Part shown: piece by piece, positions 1 to 10,955 of the stretch | How the letters are laid out: every line of letters begins with the position of its first letter | Numbering within the stretch: the first letter of the stretch is position 1 | Source: Lycium barbarum | Taxonomy: Eukaryota; Streptophyta; Magnoliopsida; Solanales; Solanaceae | Length of the DNA: 64,000 nucleotides | Direction: 5' to 3' | Assembly: GCF_019175385.1 (NCBI RefSeq) | Contig: NC_083346.1 | Coordinates: 59,921,821 to 59,985,820 of the forward strand | Program-made: the position numbers and the translations under genes | Notes under the pieces: model-generated | Database searches by the model: none | Told to the model about the DNA's origin: nothing | Seen by the model: the letters and a program-made list of their open reading frames with translations, nothing else

Positions 1-481
1 TGCTTTTCATGCCTTACATACACGGTACATTATTCGTACTGACGTCCCTTCTTGTGGACGCTGCGTTTCATGCCACGCAGGTAAACAAGTAGACGAGTTC
101 GATTCGTAGGAGCTCCAACCGCAGTACTTTGAGAGCGCTCTAGTTGTTCCGGAGCTTCAGTTCATTGGTACTACTTTTGTGTACATATTCGGGTACGGCA
201 GCACCCGACCCTCCTTGTTAATATATGTATTTTGTTTAGAGGCTCGTAGACAGATACGTACAGTTAGATGCTTTGTACCCTTATTCGTCCTTGTGGTTGT
301 GTAATTTATTCACAAAGTTTATTAACACTTGTTTATAATTATGCTAGTAATGATAGTGTTAAGTAAAGAAATAACGGTATAGTTCATACGGCCCACTCAG
401 TAGTAAAGGTAAAATGATAGATAAGAGGTGCTCGGTATGATAGTATCGGGTACCTGTCGCGGCCCTAGTTGGGTCGTGACA
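1..481 (+). repeat. E1 5' LTR, 3' portion only
   Basis: This is the last 481 bases of the LTR, ending in GTGACA just before the primer-binding site. It contains the paired stem-loop region at 43-80 (CGTCC/GGACG followed by CTGCG/CGCAG). The match to 5765-6245 has a constant offset, so there are no indels. Confidence 0.93.
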
Positions 482-485
482 AAAG

Positions 486-497
486 TGGTATCAGAGC
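486..497 (+). other. E1 primer-binding site (initiator tRNA-Met)
   Basis: TGGTATCAGAGC starts 4 nt after the LTR end. It is complementary to the 3' end of plant initiator tRNA-Met, the usual primer for minus-strand DNA synthesis in this lineage. Confidence 0.95.
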
Positions 498-691
498 AGT
501 TTGTCCTAGGGATTGTCTACGAGTCGTGTCCAGTAGAGTCCTGTTTATGGGTATGTAGCGCGTCACACTTATAAACAGGGGGCTGCAGGGTATTTAGGAA
601 ATCTGACCTTCTTTGTACTCTAGATCGTGCGATAGAGCTATGTTACCAGGTTTCCATGTTCTTTTCTTAATCTTGTGTTATGGTTTCAGTG

Positions 692-2222
692 ATGCCGGTG
701 AACAGGAAAGCTACGGCGGCCCACAAGGGCAAGACGGTGGCTGAAAGAAGAGTTGAACAGGAGCCAGCGGTGGAAGTAGAAGAAGGCGAGTCTCACAACG
801 AGGCTCCTCCCCAGATTTCTCCTGCTTCCCCTGTATCAGCAGAGCAGGAAAGAGCTCCAGCTCCAGCCCCAGTAGCTCCAGTTCCACCGCCAGCAGCTTC
901 GGGCCAGCAGATAACAGAGGCTATTCAGTTGCTAACCCAGTTAGTTGCCGCACAAGCTCAGCGGCAAGATGCAGACCAGGGAGACAGGGCAGTGAGTGCA
1001 AGAGCCCGTGATTTTATCACCCTGAAACCCCCGGAGTTTTATGGATCGAAACCAGAGGAAGACCAGCAAAGTTTTATAGACGAGATGCTGAAGACACTGA
1101 GGATAATACATGCGTCAGATACAGAGTCAGTAGAGTTGGCTTCATATAGATTGCGGGATGTAGCGGTTCAGTGGTATAATAATTGGGTATCTTCAAGGGG
1201 AGCAAATGCACGTCCCCCGGTTTGGCAACAGTTCACTGAAGCATTCCTGCGACATTATTTACCACCGGAGATTCGACGGGCTCGAGCCGATATGTTTTTG
1301 AATCTCAAACAGGGAAATATGAGCGTCCGGGAATATAGTCTCCGTTTCAACTCTTTGGCCAGGTATGCCCCATCCATGGTGGCTGATATGGGAGATCATG
1401 TACATCGGTTCGTGAGTGGGTTGGGGCCACATTTAGTTAAGGAATGCTTGACAGCTTCACTCCAGGATGGAATGACTATTGCTCGTATCCAGGCCCAATG
1501 CCCAAAACCTAGAGGAACAACACCAGCTACAGAGAGGTGAGCGTTATTCGGATAGGGGTTCCAGAAAAAGGGCCAGACCTTTCGAGACTAGAAGTGAGTA
1601 TAGAGGGGGACAAACACAGCAGCAATCCAGGCATTCAGGCCAACCAGCGGCCAGCGCACCTCCTCGATTTGCGAGTGGGAGATTTGATCGCCCTACCTAT
1701 TCAGGACCAGATCAGAGTGTCAGAGCTTCAGGGTCCCAGTATAGAGCTGATTTTAACAAGACGGGGCAGCCCCCACTACGATGTGCTCGGTGTGGCAGGC
1801 CACACTCTGGACAGTGTTACCTAGATACAGGTGCATGTTTTTCCTGTGGTCGGACTGACCATTTGATGCGTGATTTCCCACTAAGGAATGAGGGAGACAG
1901 AGCTCCGTCCGCCGGATCAGCAATTGGTTCGTCATCGACCGTGCGCCCTCCTGGACAGACTTCCCAGGCTCCAGCAGGCCGTGGCCGAGGCAGAGGAGGA
2001 GGGGCACCTAGTTCAGCCGGTCCTCCGCACCGTATCTATGCATTGACAGGACGGCAGGATCCTGAACCTTCCCCAGACGCGGCTACAGGTACACTATCAG
2101 CATTTTCCTATGATATGTATGTGTTAATTGATCTAGATTCTACTCTATCATATACTGCTCTTTGTATTGCTGAATGTATTGGGAATTTGGAAATTCAGGA
2201 CGAAAAGCAGCCGTACACATAG
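692..2222 (+). pseudogene. gag: E1 gag with start of protease domain, frameshifted
   Basis: This encodes the capsid/nucleocapsid polyprotein that would build virus-like particles. The start at 692 (MPVNRKATAAHKGK) matches the other gag copies here; an in-frame ATG at 680 lies before the putative splice acceptor. The capsid core carries the typical PPEFYGSKPEEDQQSFI and FLRHYLPPEIRRARAD blocks. A one-base insertion near 1500 moves reading into the next frame, which continues to 2222. Two Cys clusters follow: the first (CARCGRPHSGQC) is complete, but the CCHC knuckle reads CFSCGRTDHLMRDF, with its last Cys replaced by Phe. The end is a protease fragment with the active-site segment IDLDSTLSY, where the family normally has D-P-G-S. 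RT and integrase are missing. The frame is broken, so no complete product is expected. Confidence 0.88.
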
Positions 2223-2357
2223 GTAAAAGGTGAATACTGGGGATTGCGAAGGCTAAAATAGTAATTAAAAGGGAAAGATGTGTTACGAGAGTGTTTCGGA
2301 AATTGTCAAGACCCCAACTTGCCCCAGATTACGTAATAAAGGTAGTGCGGGGGAGTG

Positions 2358-2465
2358 GAGGCAAAAAATACTAGCATTAAGACACCAAAATGCATCAAAG
2401 TTTCGAGGTTAAGCGTGCTAGAGTGAGAGCAATTTCAGGATGGGTGACCCCCTGGGAAGTGTACT
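2358..2465 (+). pseudogene. 5S rRNA-derived segment inside E1
   Basis: This segment lines up colinearly with plant 5S rRNA. TTAAGCGTGCT (box A region, about 2409-2419) and GGATGGGTGACCCCC through TGGGAAGT (box C region, about 2438-2460) are essentially unchanged. The 5' half is more diverged. The same segment occurs at the same place in E3 and E4. No run of four T's follows closely, so a functional Pol III terminator is not evident. The comparison used remembered 5S sequence; a database alignment would settle the exact identity. Confidence 0.87.
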
Positions 2466-3216
2466 GAAAATTTCATAAATGTAGGTATAGGAGACGAACG
2501 TGGAATTAGGGCAACCTAAAGAAAATTAGAGTATGTGGAGTGGTTAGAAACCTTATAGAGGTCGCGTAGGCTGAGACGGACTAGACTGGTGAAAAGGAAG
2601 AACGCGCAACACAGCTCTGAGATCAAAGTAAGTTCGAATAGCGTTTGGAAATGTTTGTAAGTAAAATAGTAGTAAATATATATATGCATGTAACATCTCA
2701 TTTGTGACTGTAGAATCCCAGCAACTAGTGTAGCGATATATAGAAGATACTAACTGAACGGAATTCGAGAGGCAGAGTGAAAGACATAAGTACAGAAGTT
2801 ACAGGGCAAAAATTGATATTGGATCCATCACTAGTTAAGGCTAGGAATTCCTAACACAGTAATACACGGGAACATAGTTAGCAAGGAGATAGACGTGACA
2901 GACTCCGCAATGAAGGAACTACAATTGTAAGAAGGTCGCGGAAGGCGATGGCTACTTAGAGGGCATAGGCGTGTATAGACCCTATTAATAAAGGGGGGGG
3001 GAGAACATGCTAGACTTAAAATGAACTATGACGATTCGAGCTCCATAAAAAGGGGACTTATTAACTCAGGGCCAGGGTTTGGAGTATGTTGGCATATCGT
3101 GAAGGTTACGAAAGGGCGTAGAAATAAATTGGCAATGGTTGTAATATGAGGCAGAGATAGGGGGCAAATATGGAAGGTACTTGGAGAGGTCAACAAATAT
3201 AAAAAGGACAACCGAG
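2466..3216 (+). other. E1 conserved non-coding module (replaces pol)
   Basis: No open frame of note is present. The sequence is purine-rich and aligns in patches with E4 43693-44814, for example the stretch around 2850-3010 (tagttagcaaggagatagac, then a run near gcataggcgtgtatagaccc). E4 has about 500 extra bases in the middle. Part of it also matches E3 in reverse (about 32600-32730). It is therefore an inherited part of the family rather than random decay. Confidence 0.65.
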
Positions 3217-3320
3217 ATGGCACCCTATGAGGCTTTGTATAGCAAGAAGTACAAGTCACAAATCGGTTGGTTCGGAGTTGACGGAACTAAGTTAATCGGC
3301 CCATGGTCTACAGGCAATCT
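3217..3320 (+). pseudogene. E1 integrase C-terminal relic
   Basis: Translation from 3217 begins MAPYEALYSKKYKSQIGWF, matching the segment after the integrase core (MAPFEALYGRRCRSPIGW in M2 at 23675 on the minus strand). Only about 30 codons survive. It shows that the ancestor was a normal chromovirus whose pol was lost between the start of protease and the end of integrase. Confidence 0.75.
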
Positions 3321-3409
3321 AAGCTTCTAAAAAGATGTGTTAAGTGACGTGCGAGACAACTATAAAGGAGACCTCCCCGAAATATTATAATACACCATGA
3401 GGCCAGTCC

Positions 3410-3445
3410 AACATTCGAGGACGAATGTTCTAAAAGGGGGGAGGA
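3410..3445 (+). other. E1 palindrome and polypurine tract
   Basis: AACATTCGAGGACGAATGTT (3410-3429) is an inverted repeat of 8 bp arms around AGGA. It is followed by the polypurine tract AAAAGGGGGGAGGA (3432-3445), the plus-strand primer, which abuts the LTR start TGTTATATCC. The same palindrome precedes the PPT in E2, E3 and E4. Confidence 0.88.
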
Positions 3446-6245
3446 TGTTATATCCCGCATTTTGTACATTCGGATAATTTAAGATATTAGTGGGAAGTTA
3501 AGGACGAGGTTATATTTTGATTTTTGGTTTACCACAAAAGTTGTGTATGAACATTTTGAAGTGGAAATATCAAGAAATGCTAGTGGCAAAAAGGGAAATT
3601 CACAATATGACTCGTGGAAATATGGAGGAAGGCGAAGGGTAAATTTGGAATTTGGAAAAAATTTAAATTCTCATGAAGTGAAAAAACAAAAAAAAAATGG
3701 GCTTGACCAATTGGGCCAAGGTTGCCGGTCAACAAATGGGCCAAAGCCCACATGAGTATAAAATAAATAAGTCATCTTATTCATTATATTCCTAGAAATT
3801 TCAAGAACTTTGAAGAACAAAGAGAGGGAGAAAAGATAAGGGGCCATTCGGCCATACCCCAACAAAGTAAGAACCTTGGAAAAATTTTCATCAAAAATTA
3901 TTCTCTTCTAGCCAAACAACTAATTAAAGGGTCCTTAGCAAAGTGAAGTGGTTATTGGAGCAAGAAAAACATATATTTATACAAGTTGCAAAATTCTAGC
4001 CAAGTGAAGAATCAAGGAAAAAGGTAAGGTTTAATCCTTTTCTTATATGTTATGGGTAATTATGTATGTTGTGGCCGTGTGTATTTTGTGGAAATAAGGG
4101 ATCAATTTTACTTAGTATTTTGGTTGTTGTTGTCATGGATTCCATGTTGATAATGAATGTTTAATGATCTTAGTGAAGTTGTAGTAGTTGGGAAACTTGT
4201 TTTAGAAGTTAATGTGAATTGAATATAATGTTCTTGCATTTATGGGAGATGAAGTGTTAGTGTGATGTTGTTAGTGTAATGTTGTTAGAGTGTAATTATT
4301 GGGTTGTTGTAATTGAATTTGAAAGAAGGAATTAGGTTGTTATTGTTCTTATTGAAGTTGGAAGGTCTCGGGGGAAGTAGTATGTTAATCGGGTTGTTTT
4401 GTATGTCATATGAATGGTTTGAAGTATTCTTGAATCATGTTAGAAAGATTTCGGATTAATACTAAAATGTGGGGTCATTGGTGTTAGTCGGATTATATGT
4501 GATTGAATTGAATACACATAAAGTGCCGATGAATTGTGTGGCAAGTATTGTTGATGTAGAATATATTTTGGATTGATTGTTGAAATTGTTAGTATGATTG
4601 TTGGTATTGTTATTTATAGTTTGGCCGAGTTGAATTCTCGGATTGTTGTTGATAAAATTGACCGAGTTAGATTCTCGGGGATGGTGTATTTAATGGGGAA
4701 ATGCTGCCGAAATTTCGGTAGACAAAGTGTTAGTTTAGGATGAGATTCTTGGATATCTATAGCTAATGTTTGTATTCATTAACATTGTTATAGATTTTGG
4801 GAAGGCCAAGAGTTAAGTTGCATTGACTAGGGAAGCGGACAAAGTATGTTAAGACTTGTCCCTTTCTTTCAAAGGCATGATTCCTGCGCTATGGCTTTAT
4901 AACTGTTTCCATATTTTCCTTGGTTTTAAAAGTTAGATGTTTAGAATTCTAAAGCATGATTCTATCCCTGATAACCCGTAAATATTATCCAAAAATGTCT
5001 ATATTCTTCCAAAACAATGGTTTATGATTTTGTAAGCTTTTATGATTATGACGACGGACATGTTTTTGTAATGAAAACGATGTTGTTAAAGATGAGAACA
5101 TGTCTATGATGATTATGATGAATATGGTTTCATGGTTGAAAAACTCAATTTATGGATACAATATGAATATGAGAATATAGAGTTAGTTCTTGATCCTCAA
5201 CTTTATTCCTTGAATATGACTCTACTTTCTAAAGACTTCAAGACTATAAGTTGACGCCTTATGAGGTTTATGATATTATTATATGTTTTCTCTTGAAACT
5301 ATTTTTCATTTATAGTCTCGCCTTATAGTACTAGTTCCTTCGAGGCAAGACAAAGAGGCCATGGTTATCCCGTAATGTAATCGGAGGTTACCGACCTTAC
5401 GTCACTCCGATGGATACATGATTTTCTTTAGGCTCTCATGCATGCTGACTATATGATATATGTATATGTATATGGGGGATATGGGGAAAGGGATATATGT
5501 TGCACTATAGACGCATTGCCACCTGGTCAGCTGGCGTGATTTATCATCCCGGACGCGGGACATATGTGGGCGAGCCGGCGTTGTTCGGCGCTATGACATG
5601 TTCTATTTTCTATGTATGTGATAAAGAAATGTTTTCAATGGAAAGATAAGCATGCATGGCATCCGGCCAAAAAGGCATTCATATGTACAGGTTACTCTCT
5701 TATCTCACTATATGCTCTATGATCCCATGACATTGTTATTCAAACTTTATGTTCCTTATTATGCTGCTTTTCATGCCTTACATACTCGGTACATTACTCG
5801 TACTGACATCCCTTCTTGTGGACGCTGCGTTTCATGCCACGCAAGTAAACAGGTAGACGAGTTCGGTTCCTAGGAGCTCCAACCGCGGTACTTTGAGAGC
5901 GCTCCAGTTGTTCCGGAGCTTCAGTTCATTGGTACTACTTTTGTGTACATATTCGGGCACGGCAGCACCCGGCCCTCCTTGTTAATATATGTATTTTGTT
6001 TAGAGGCTCGTAGACAGATATGTACAGTTAGATGCTTTGTACCCTTATTCGTCCTTGTGGTTGTGTAATATGTTCACAAAGTTTATTAAAACTTGTTTAT
6101 AATTATGCTAGTAATGATAGTGTTAAGTAAAGAAATACTGGTATAGTTCATACGGCCCACTGAGTAGTAAAGGTAAAACGATAGATAAGGGGTGCTCGGT
6201 ATGATAGTATCGGGTACCTGTCGCGGCTCTAGTTGGATCGTGACA
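3446..6245 (+). repeat. E1 3' LTR (2.8 kb, complete)
   Basis: The LTR starts TGTTATATCC and ends GTGACA. A TATA-like box TATAAAATAAATA is at 3757-3769, about 310 bp in. A consensus splice donor (AAG/GTAAGG) is at 4024. Paired stem-loops lie at 5807-5844. Small ORFs in this stretch show no coding character and are ignored. Confidence 0.94.
3757..3769 (+). promoter_or_regulatory. Putative TATA box of the E1 LTR
   Basis: TATAAAATAAATA lies about 310 bp from the LTR start and upstream of a conserved leader-like stretch. This is a plausible core promoter for element transcription, by position and motif only. Confidence 0.5.
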
Positions 6246-7256
6246 GCACTTCCCTTATTTATACTACTTTTCCCGTGTTCTATATCAACTCCCAAACGCT
6301 CACAACAATATTCACAATATCGCAATCAGCAATCGTCGTTTATATACATTGACCACAATCCACCGTTCCTTTTCAATTTCTCCACATTCATAGTTGTAGC
6401 TTACTATCGCATTTTCTCATGTGTAATACTTATTTCATGGTCTAAGCGTCATTTATAACGTATTCATGATTTCAACACATCAACATTCATGATTCCATTT
6501 AACTACCATTCAACCATGGCACTATTCACTCATTTATGACCCATTTGCTATACTTTTCGACAATTCGGGTATATTAACCTTTCAACACCTTAAACAACAT
6601 GCGATTGTCATGAAACTTACCTTGGATGATAGTTGAACAACCCTTGAGTGGAGTTCCTCCTCTAGCACCAAAACCCTACTTCACTTCTTTTGGGTTTTCT
6701 TGAGAAAGATAAACTTTAGTGTGATTCTTACACTTGATTTCGTGGGTTTCATGTAGTTGATCACTAATTTCCTTTGGTTTTCTTGTGATGAAGAGTAGAA
6801 AGTATTCTAGGAGTTTCTAGAGAGAAATATCGTGAAGGTGAAATGATTTGAATGAGCTTGGGTCTCTTTTTAATGACTTAAAATCTAATCCGGAATGAAC
6901 AGTGACTGAGGTGTACAGTGGTCGTAAACCAACTTTACGGGCCGTATTCTGGTTTACGGTCCGTCCTTCGCGACCGTATTTAAACATAACAGAACCAGAA
7001 AGGTTTACTAGAGTCGTGGTGGTTTACGGTCACAGTTTACGGGCCATATTTCGATTTACGGTCCGTATTCTGGGTCGTATTTAACCATTTAGACATTTGG
7101 CAGAAAGTTGAAATTTTTGAAAGGTTGGAGGACGATAGCAGTTTACGGTCTGTAAATCACTTTACGGGCCGTATTCCACTTTACGACCAATTGGGTCAAA
7201 GTGCAAACCTGCAACTTTTCACTGTACGTTCACGGGGAAATTTCCGAGGTGTAACA
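6246..7256 (-). repeat. M1-side LTR piece, minus strand, split by E1
   Basis: Read on the minus strand it begins TGTTACACCTCGG at 7256, the LTR-start form shared with the solo LTR at 47501-49914, and runs until E1 interrupts it at 6245. The first 350 bp of the LTR (plus 6900-7200) hold many TACGG(T/G)CCGTA-type palindromes. There is no polypurine tract between 7257 and the neighbouring integrase relic. It may therefore be the M1 3' LTR after a deletion, or an unrelated LTR inserted into the integrase. Confidence 0.72.
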
Positions 7257-7906
7257 CTAGGTCCCCAATTCCTTCTACAAAGTCCTCCAGAAATGGAAGT
7301 GAACTGAGTGCCTCTCTTTAAAATGATAGAAATGGGCACCCCATGCTATTTGACAATCTCTCTAATATAGATCCTTGCCAACTTCTTTGAATTGCAGGTA
7401 GTCTGAACTGCAATGAAGTGCACGGACTTAGTCAACCTATCCACGATAACCAAAATGGCTTCAAACTGGCTTCATTAGACCAACCACAAAATGCATAGCT
7501 ATTCTCTCCCACTTCCACTCAGGATTGGGCATCCTCCGAGTAACACCTCCCAGTTTCTGATTCTCATACTTAACTTGCTGGCAATTCAAACACTGAGAAA
7601 TGAACTATACAGTATCCCTCTTCATCCTACCCCACCAATAATGTTGTCTCAAGTCACGATATACCTTAGTTGAACCAGGATGGATGGAATATCTGAAACT
7701 ATGATCCTCCTTCAAAATCAACTTAATCAACCCATAAACATGAGGAATGCAAATTCACCCCATAATCCTGAATACACCCTCATCATCAAGAATAGTCTCC
7801 TTGGCTTCTCCACTTAACACTTTATCTAGAATCTTCCATAATTTGGCAACCTCAAACTGCTGAGCCTTAATCTGCTCCAAAAGAGACGACCTCGCCGCAT
7901 CACATG
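7257..7906 (-). pseudogene. M1 integrase, truncated and inactive
   Basis: On the minus strand the zinc-finger part is readable (GSTKVYRDLRQHYWWGRMKRD, broken by a stop, then CLNCQQVKYE). The core begins after WKWERI. The first catalytic position reads M-H-F where the family has M-D-F. The second reads I-L-K-R-G-T-Q-F-T where S-D-R-G-T-Q-F-T is expected. The frame ends at the LTR start at 7256, so the rest of the core, the GPY/F domain and any chromodomain are absent. It cannot be functional. Confidence 0.75.
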
Positions 7907-9266
7907 CTAGAACTTTGCCAGTTCCGAAATATTAAGCCTCACCATACTATTAGCCAAAGACTGAACCTCCGTAGCTAAGGGGCGCTCTTCAACAATCAAA
8001 TGCCGTAAGCTACCCATACTCACTGCCTTTCGGCTCAATGCATTAATTACCACATTATCCGTGATCGGATGATAAAGAATGGTAATTTCATAATCCTTTA
8101 GCAACTCCATCCACCTACGCTACCTCGAATTTAGATCTCACTGATTGAATACATGTTGAAGACTTTAATGATCCGTGAATACCTCACAATGGACCCAATA
8201 CAGGTAATGTCTCCAAATCTTCAAAGCAAATACTACTGCCGCGAACTCTATCTCATAAGTGGGGTAGTTCTTCACATGGACCTTGAACTTCCTCAAAGCA
8301 TACGCGATCACCTTACCCTCTTGCATCAACGCGCAACCCAAACCAATCCGAGAAGCATCATAATAAACAGTAAAGTCTTTTCCCTCTACAGCTATAGGCA
8401 AAATCAGAGCTGAAGTCAATAGAGCCTTGAGCTTTTGAAAGCTCTCCTCACACTCATCGGACCACTGAAAAGGTATATTTTTTTTAGTCAACCAAGTCAA
8501 ATGAGAAGTGATAGATAAGAACCCCCGCACGAACTGACAATAGTAACTCGCTAAGCCCATAAAACTATAAATCTCCATCACCGAAGTAGGTCTAGACCAA
8601 TCTCTAACTCCCTCAATCTTCTTGGGATCCACCATAATCCTATCCTTAGACATAACATGCCACCAAAACGCCATAGAACTGAGCCAGAACTCATACTTAG
8701 AAAATTTGGCATACAACTTCTTCTCCTTCAACAACCTAAGTACTATCCTCAAGTGCTTCTCATGATCTTCCTTACTCCGAGAGTACACCAAAATGTCATC
8801 AACGAATAAAATCACAAACGAATCCAAATAGGGCTTGAAGATCCTAATCATCAAATCCATGAAAGCTGTAGGGGTGTTGTTAAGCCCAAAAGACATCACC
8901 AAGAACTTATAGTGACCATAGAGTGTCCTCAAAGTAGTCTTCAGAATATGCTACGCTCTAATCTTTAACTGGTGATACCCTGACCTCAAGTAGATCGTAA
9001 AGAAGACCTACGCACCCTAAACCTGATCAAACTATATGGGGTATCAGATACTTATTTTGAATAGTATTCTTGTTCAACTGCCGATCGATACATATCCGCA
9101 TAGAACCATCCTTCTTCGTCACGAACAAAATGGGGGCAGCCCAAGAGGAAACACTAGATCTAATGAACCCCATGCTCAAAAAATCCTACAACTGTTCCTT
9201 CAACTCCCTCAACTCTGTCGAGGCCATATGATAAGGTGGAAGTGAAATAGGTCGAGTGCCTGGCTC
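7907..9266 (-). pseudogene. M1 reverse transcriptase and RNase H
   Basis: The best frame is 8932-8165 (minus). It holds the C-terminal half of RT with the catalytic box FVDDILVYS, the family block KEDHEKHLRIVLRLLKEKKLYAKFSKYEFWL (16 to 20 residues recognisable in each half), and RNase H with its acidic residues in YYDAS, EIEF and FTDH. Connection sequence continues at 8110-7907 (DNVVINALSRKAVSMGS). The N-terminal half of RT between 8933 and 9266 is readable only in pieces with several stops and frameshifts. The family and order are clear, but the gene is dead. Confidence 0.87.
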
Positions 9267-9902
9267 CTAATCTATGCAGAAATCAATATCACAATCAGGT
9301 GGCATACCGGGCAAGTCTGTGGGAAAGACCTTCGTGAACTCGCTGACTATAGGAATTGACTCAAGGGACGGAGTATCTGCACTCGTATCCCGGATATACG
9401 CCAAGTGAGCCAAACACCCCTTATCCACCAACTTCTTCGCCTGAAGGAATGATATAATCTTCGGGGGAGCAGTGATAGGAGTACCCCTCCACTCAAATCT
9501 CGAAATGCTTGGCATGGCTAACGTGACTATCTTGGCGTGACTGTCTAGAACCACATGATAGGGAAACAACTAATTCGTATCCAAGATGACATCGAAATCT
9601 ACCGTATTAAGGATCATCAAATATACCCAAGTACTATAACCTATAAATGTAACTATACATGACCGATAGACCAGATCCACTACCACAAATTTTTTTATCA
9701 TAGTAGGAAAAAGAATAGGCACATCAAGTAGATCACAAATCATATCCAAACTCATAGAGAAATATGTGGACATATAATAGAAAGTAGAGCCCGGATCAAA
9801 TAATACTGAAGCTACCCGGTGACAGACAAATATAGTACCTGTGATAGCTAGACAAAAGCCTTTGCCTCTGATCTGCCTAGAAAAGCATAACAATGAACTC
9901 AT
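9267..9902 (-). pseudogene. M1 aspartic protease and protease-RT linker
   Basis: Frame 9902-9570 contains the retropepsin-like active site LFDPGSTFYYMS and the second block NTVDFDVILDTN. A stop then separates it from 9569-9267, which continues in register (PYHVVLDSHAKIVTLAMPSI to SEFTKVFPTDLPGMPPDCDIDF), the usual linker into RT. The active-site D-P-G-S-T is intact here, unlike the protease relics of E1 and E4. Confidence 0.8.
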
Positions 9903-10049
9903 CCGCCCTCAGACTATGCGCCTCCATGACCACCCTAACCAGACTGGGCTTTCCCTCTCGCTACTTGATAACTGCCCCTGTCGAGCTGTTGACCACTTCT
10001 CTCAGATTGATAGCCGACCCTGCTAGGCTGTGAACCACTTCTACCCCAA

Positions 10050-10955
10050 GATCCACCTCTGCTAACCGATGGTGCTGGAATCTTGGGAGTATGAAATTAA
10101 GAGCCTTGCTGAACTCTACTCTATTTGGGTCTAGGACACTCTCTTACAGAATGTCCTAGGTGACCACACTCAAAGCAACCTCTAATCAATCAGGGCTGTG
10201 ACACTGAAGCCGAAGAACTAGAATATCCTCCACGGTCTGAGGATCATGGGTAAGAACCCCGAGAAGTCTGTCTAGAACTGAAAAACACTCTGCCCAGAAG
10301 GACCACAAGCTAAAATATACAATGCTGGCTGAATGGAGCGGCCATAATGGTACTGATGGATCTCGCCCAAATGGCCCCCACCCCTTGAAGACAAACCACT
10401 AAAATTACCGAATTGGTTAATCCTCTTATCATTACCGCCACCATGAGCTTGAATCCTCGCAGACTCTAACTCGGTAGCATGAATAATCACAGAATGGAAA
10501 AAAGACCCAGAAGCTACTGGTTGTAAGGTCGTCAGCTTCAACAGAAGCACCAACCCCTTGACGAACCTCCTCGCACGCTCTTCTTTTGTGGGGAGGAACT
10601 AAACTGTATAACGAGTCAAAGAATGAAATTTGGACTCAGTGATCGACATCCCTCTCTGCTTTTGACTGTTGAACTCATCTTTTGGCCTGTCCTTCAAAGT
10701 CCAGGGAACGTACATCTCCAGAAACACCTGATAGAACTGAGTCCATATCAAAGGAGGCGACCCAGTTGGTCGACACTCAATATAGGACCTCTCAGGAAGA
10801 TTCAATATGTGAACCATGGCATCATGCATTACGGGCGTGGAAATAACCTCTGGCTAAGCCTGGGCTGGTCCCAGCTCATCCTCGTCCATGGGCTCATCAT
10901 TGTCCTGAAACACTGGCTAGGGCGATACAGATCTAGATCGAGCCTGTCCAGCCAT
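10050..10955 (-). pseudogene. gag: M1 gag, heavily mutated
   Basis: Minus-strand fragments are MAGQARSRSVSP at the start, then after two stops HILNLPERSYIECRPTGSPP, FYQVFLEMYVP and QKQRGMSITESKFHSLTRYT, which fit the capsid region. Further down IQAHGGGNDKR corresponds to the end of the capsid region. The start codon at 10955-10953 overlaps the final A of the adjoining LTR, and no leader or primer-binding site lies between. Either a deletion fused LTR and gag, or the LTR belongs to another insertion. Confidence 0.62.

Larger units (their letters stand above)
1..6245 (+). mobile_element. E1: gag-only Ty3/gypsy chromovirus-type LTR retrotransposon, 5' end cut by window edge
   Basis: The order seen is LTR end, tRNA-iMet primer-binding site, gag, short protease relic, non-coding module with a 5S-derived segment, integrase relic, polypurine tract and a complete 3' LTR. 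The partial 5' LTR (1-481) aligns without gaps to 5765-6245. I count about 22 differences in 481 bases (about 4.6%), which makes this the oldest of the well-preserved E elements. No RT, RNase H or full integrase is present, so it must have moved in trans. It lies inside a minus-strand LTR (M1) that resumes at 6246. The left TSD is outside the window. Confidence 0.93.

Noticed and set aside
486..497. tRNA gene traces at the TGGTATCAGAGC sites
   Set aside because: Only the 12-nt complement of the tRNA 3' end is present, as expected for a primer-binding site.
2358..2465. Functional 5S rRNA gene
   Set aside because: Only about three quarters of positions match, no clear terminator follows, and it sits at one fixed place in a retrotransposon family. 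It is a derived segment, not an rDNA unit.
5652..5873. Short ORFs in LTRs, including the repeated ones in the E3 LTRs (for example 31011-31322 and 36901-37212)
   Set aside because: They recur only because the LTR is duplicated, and they span stem-loops, homopolymers and splice-like signals. No coding motif is seen.
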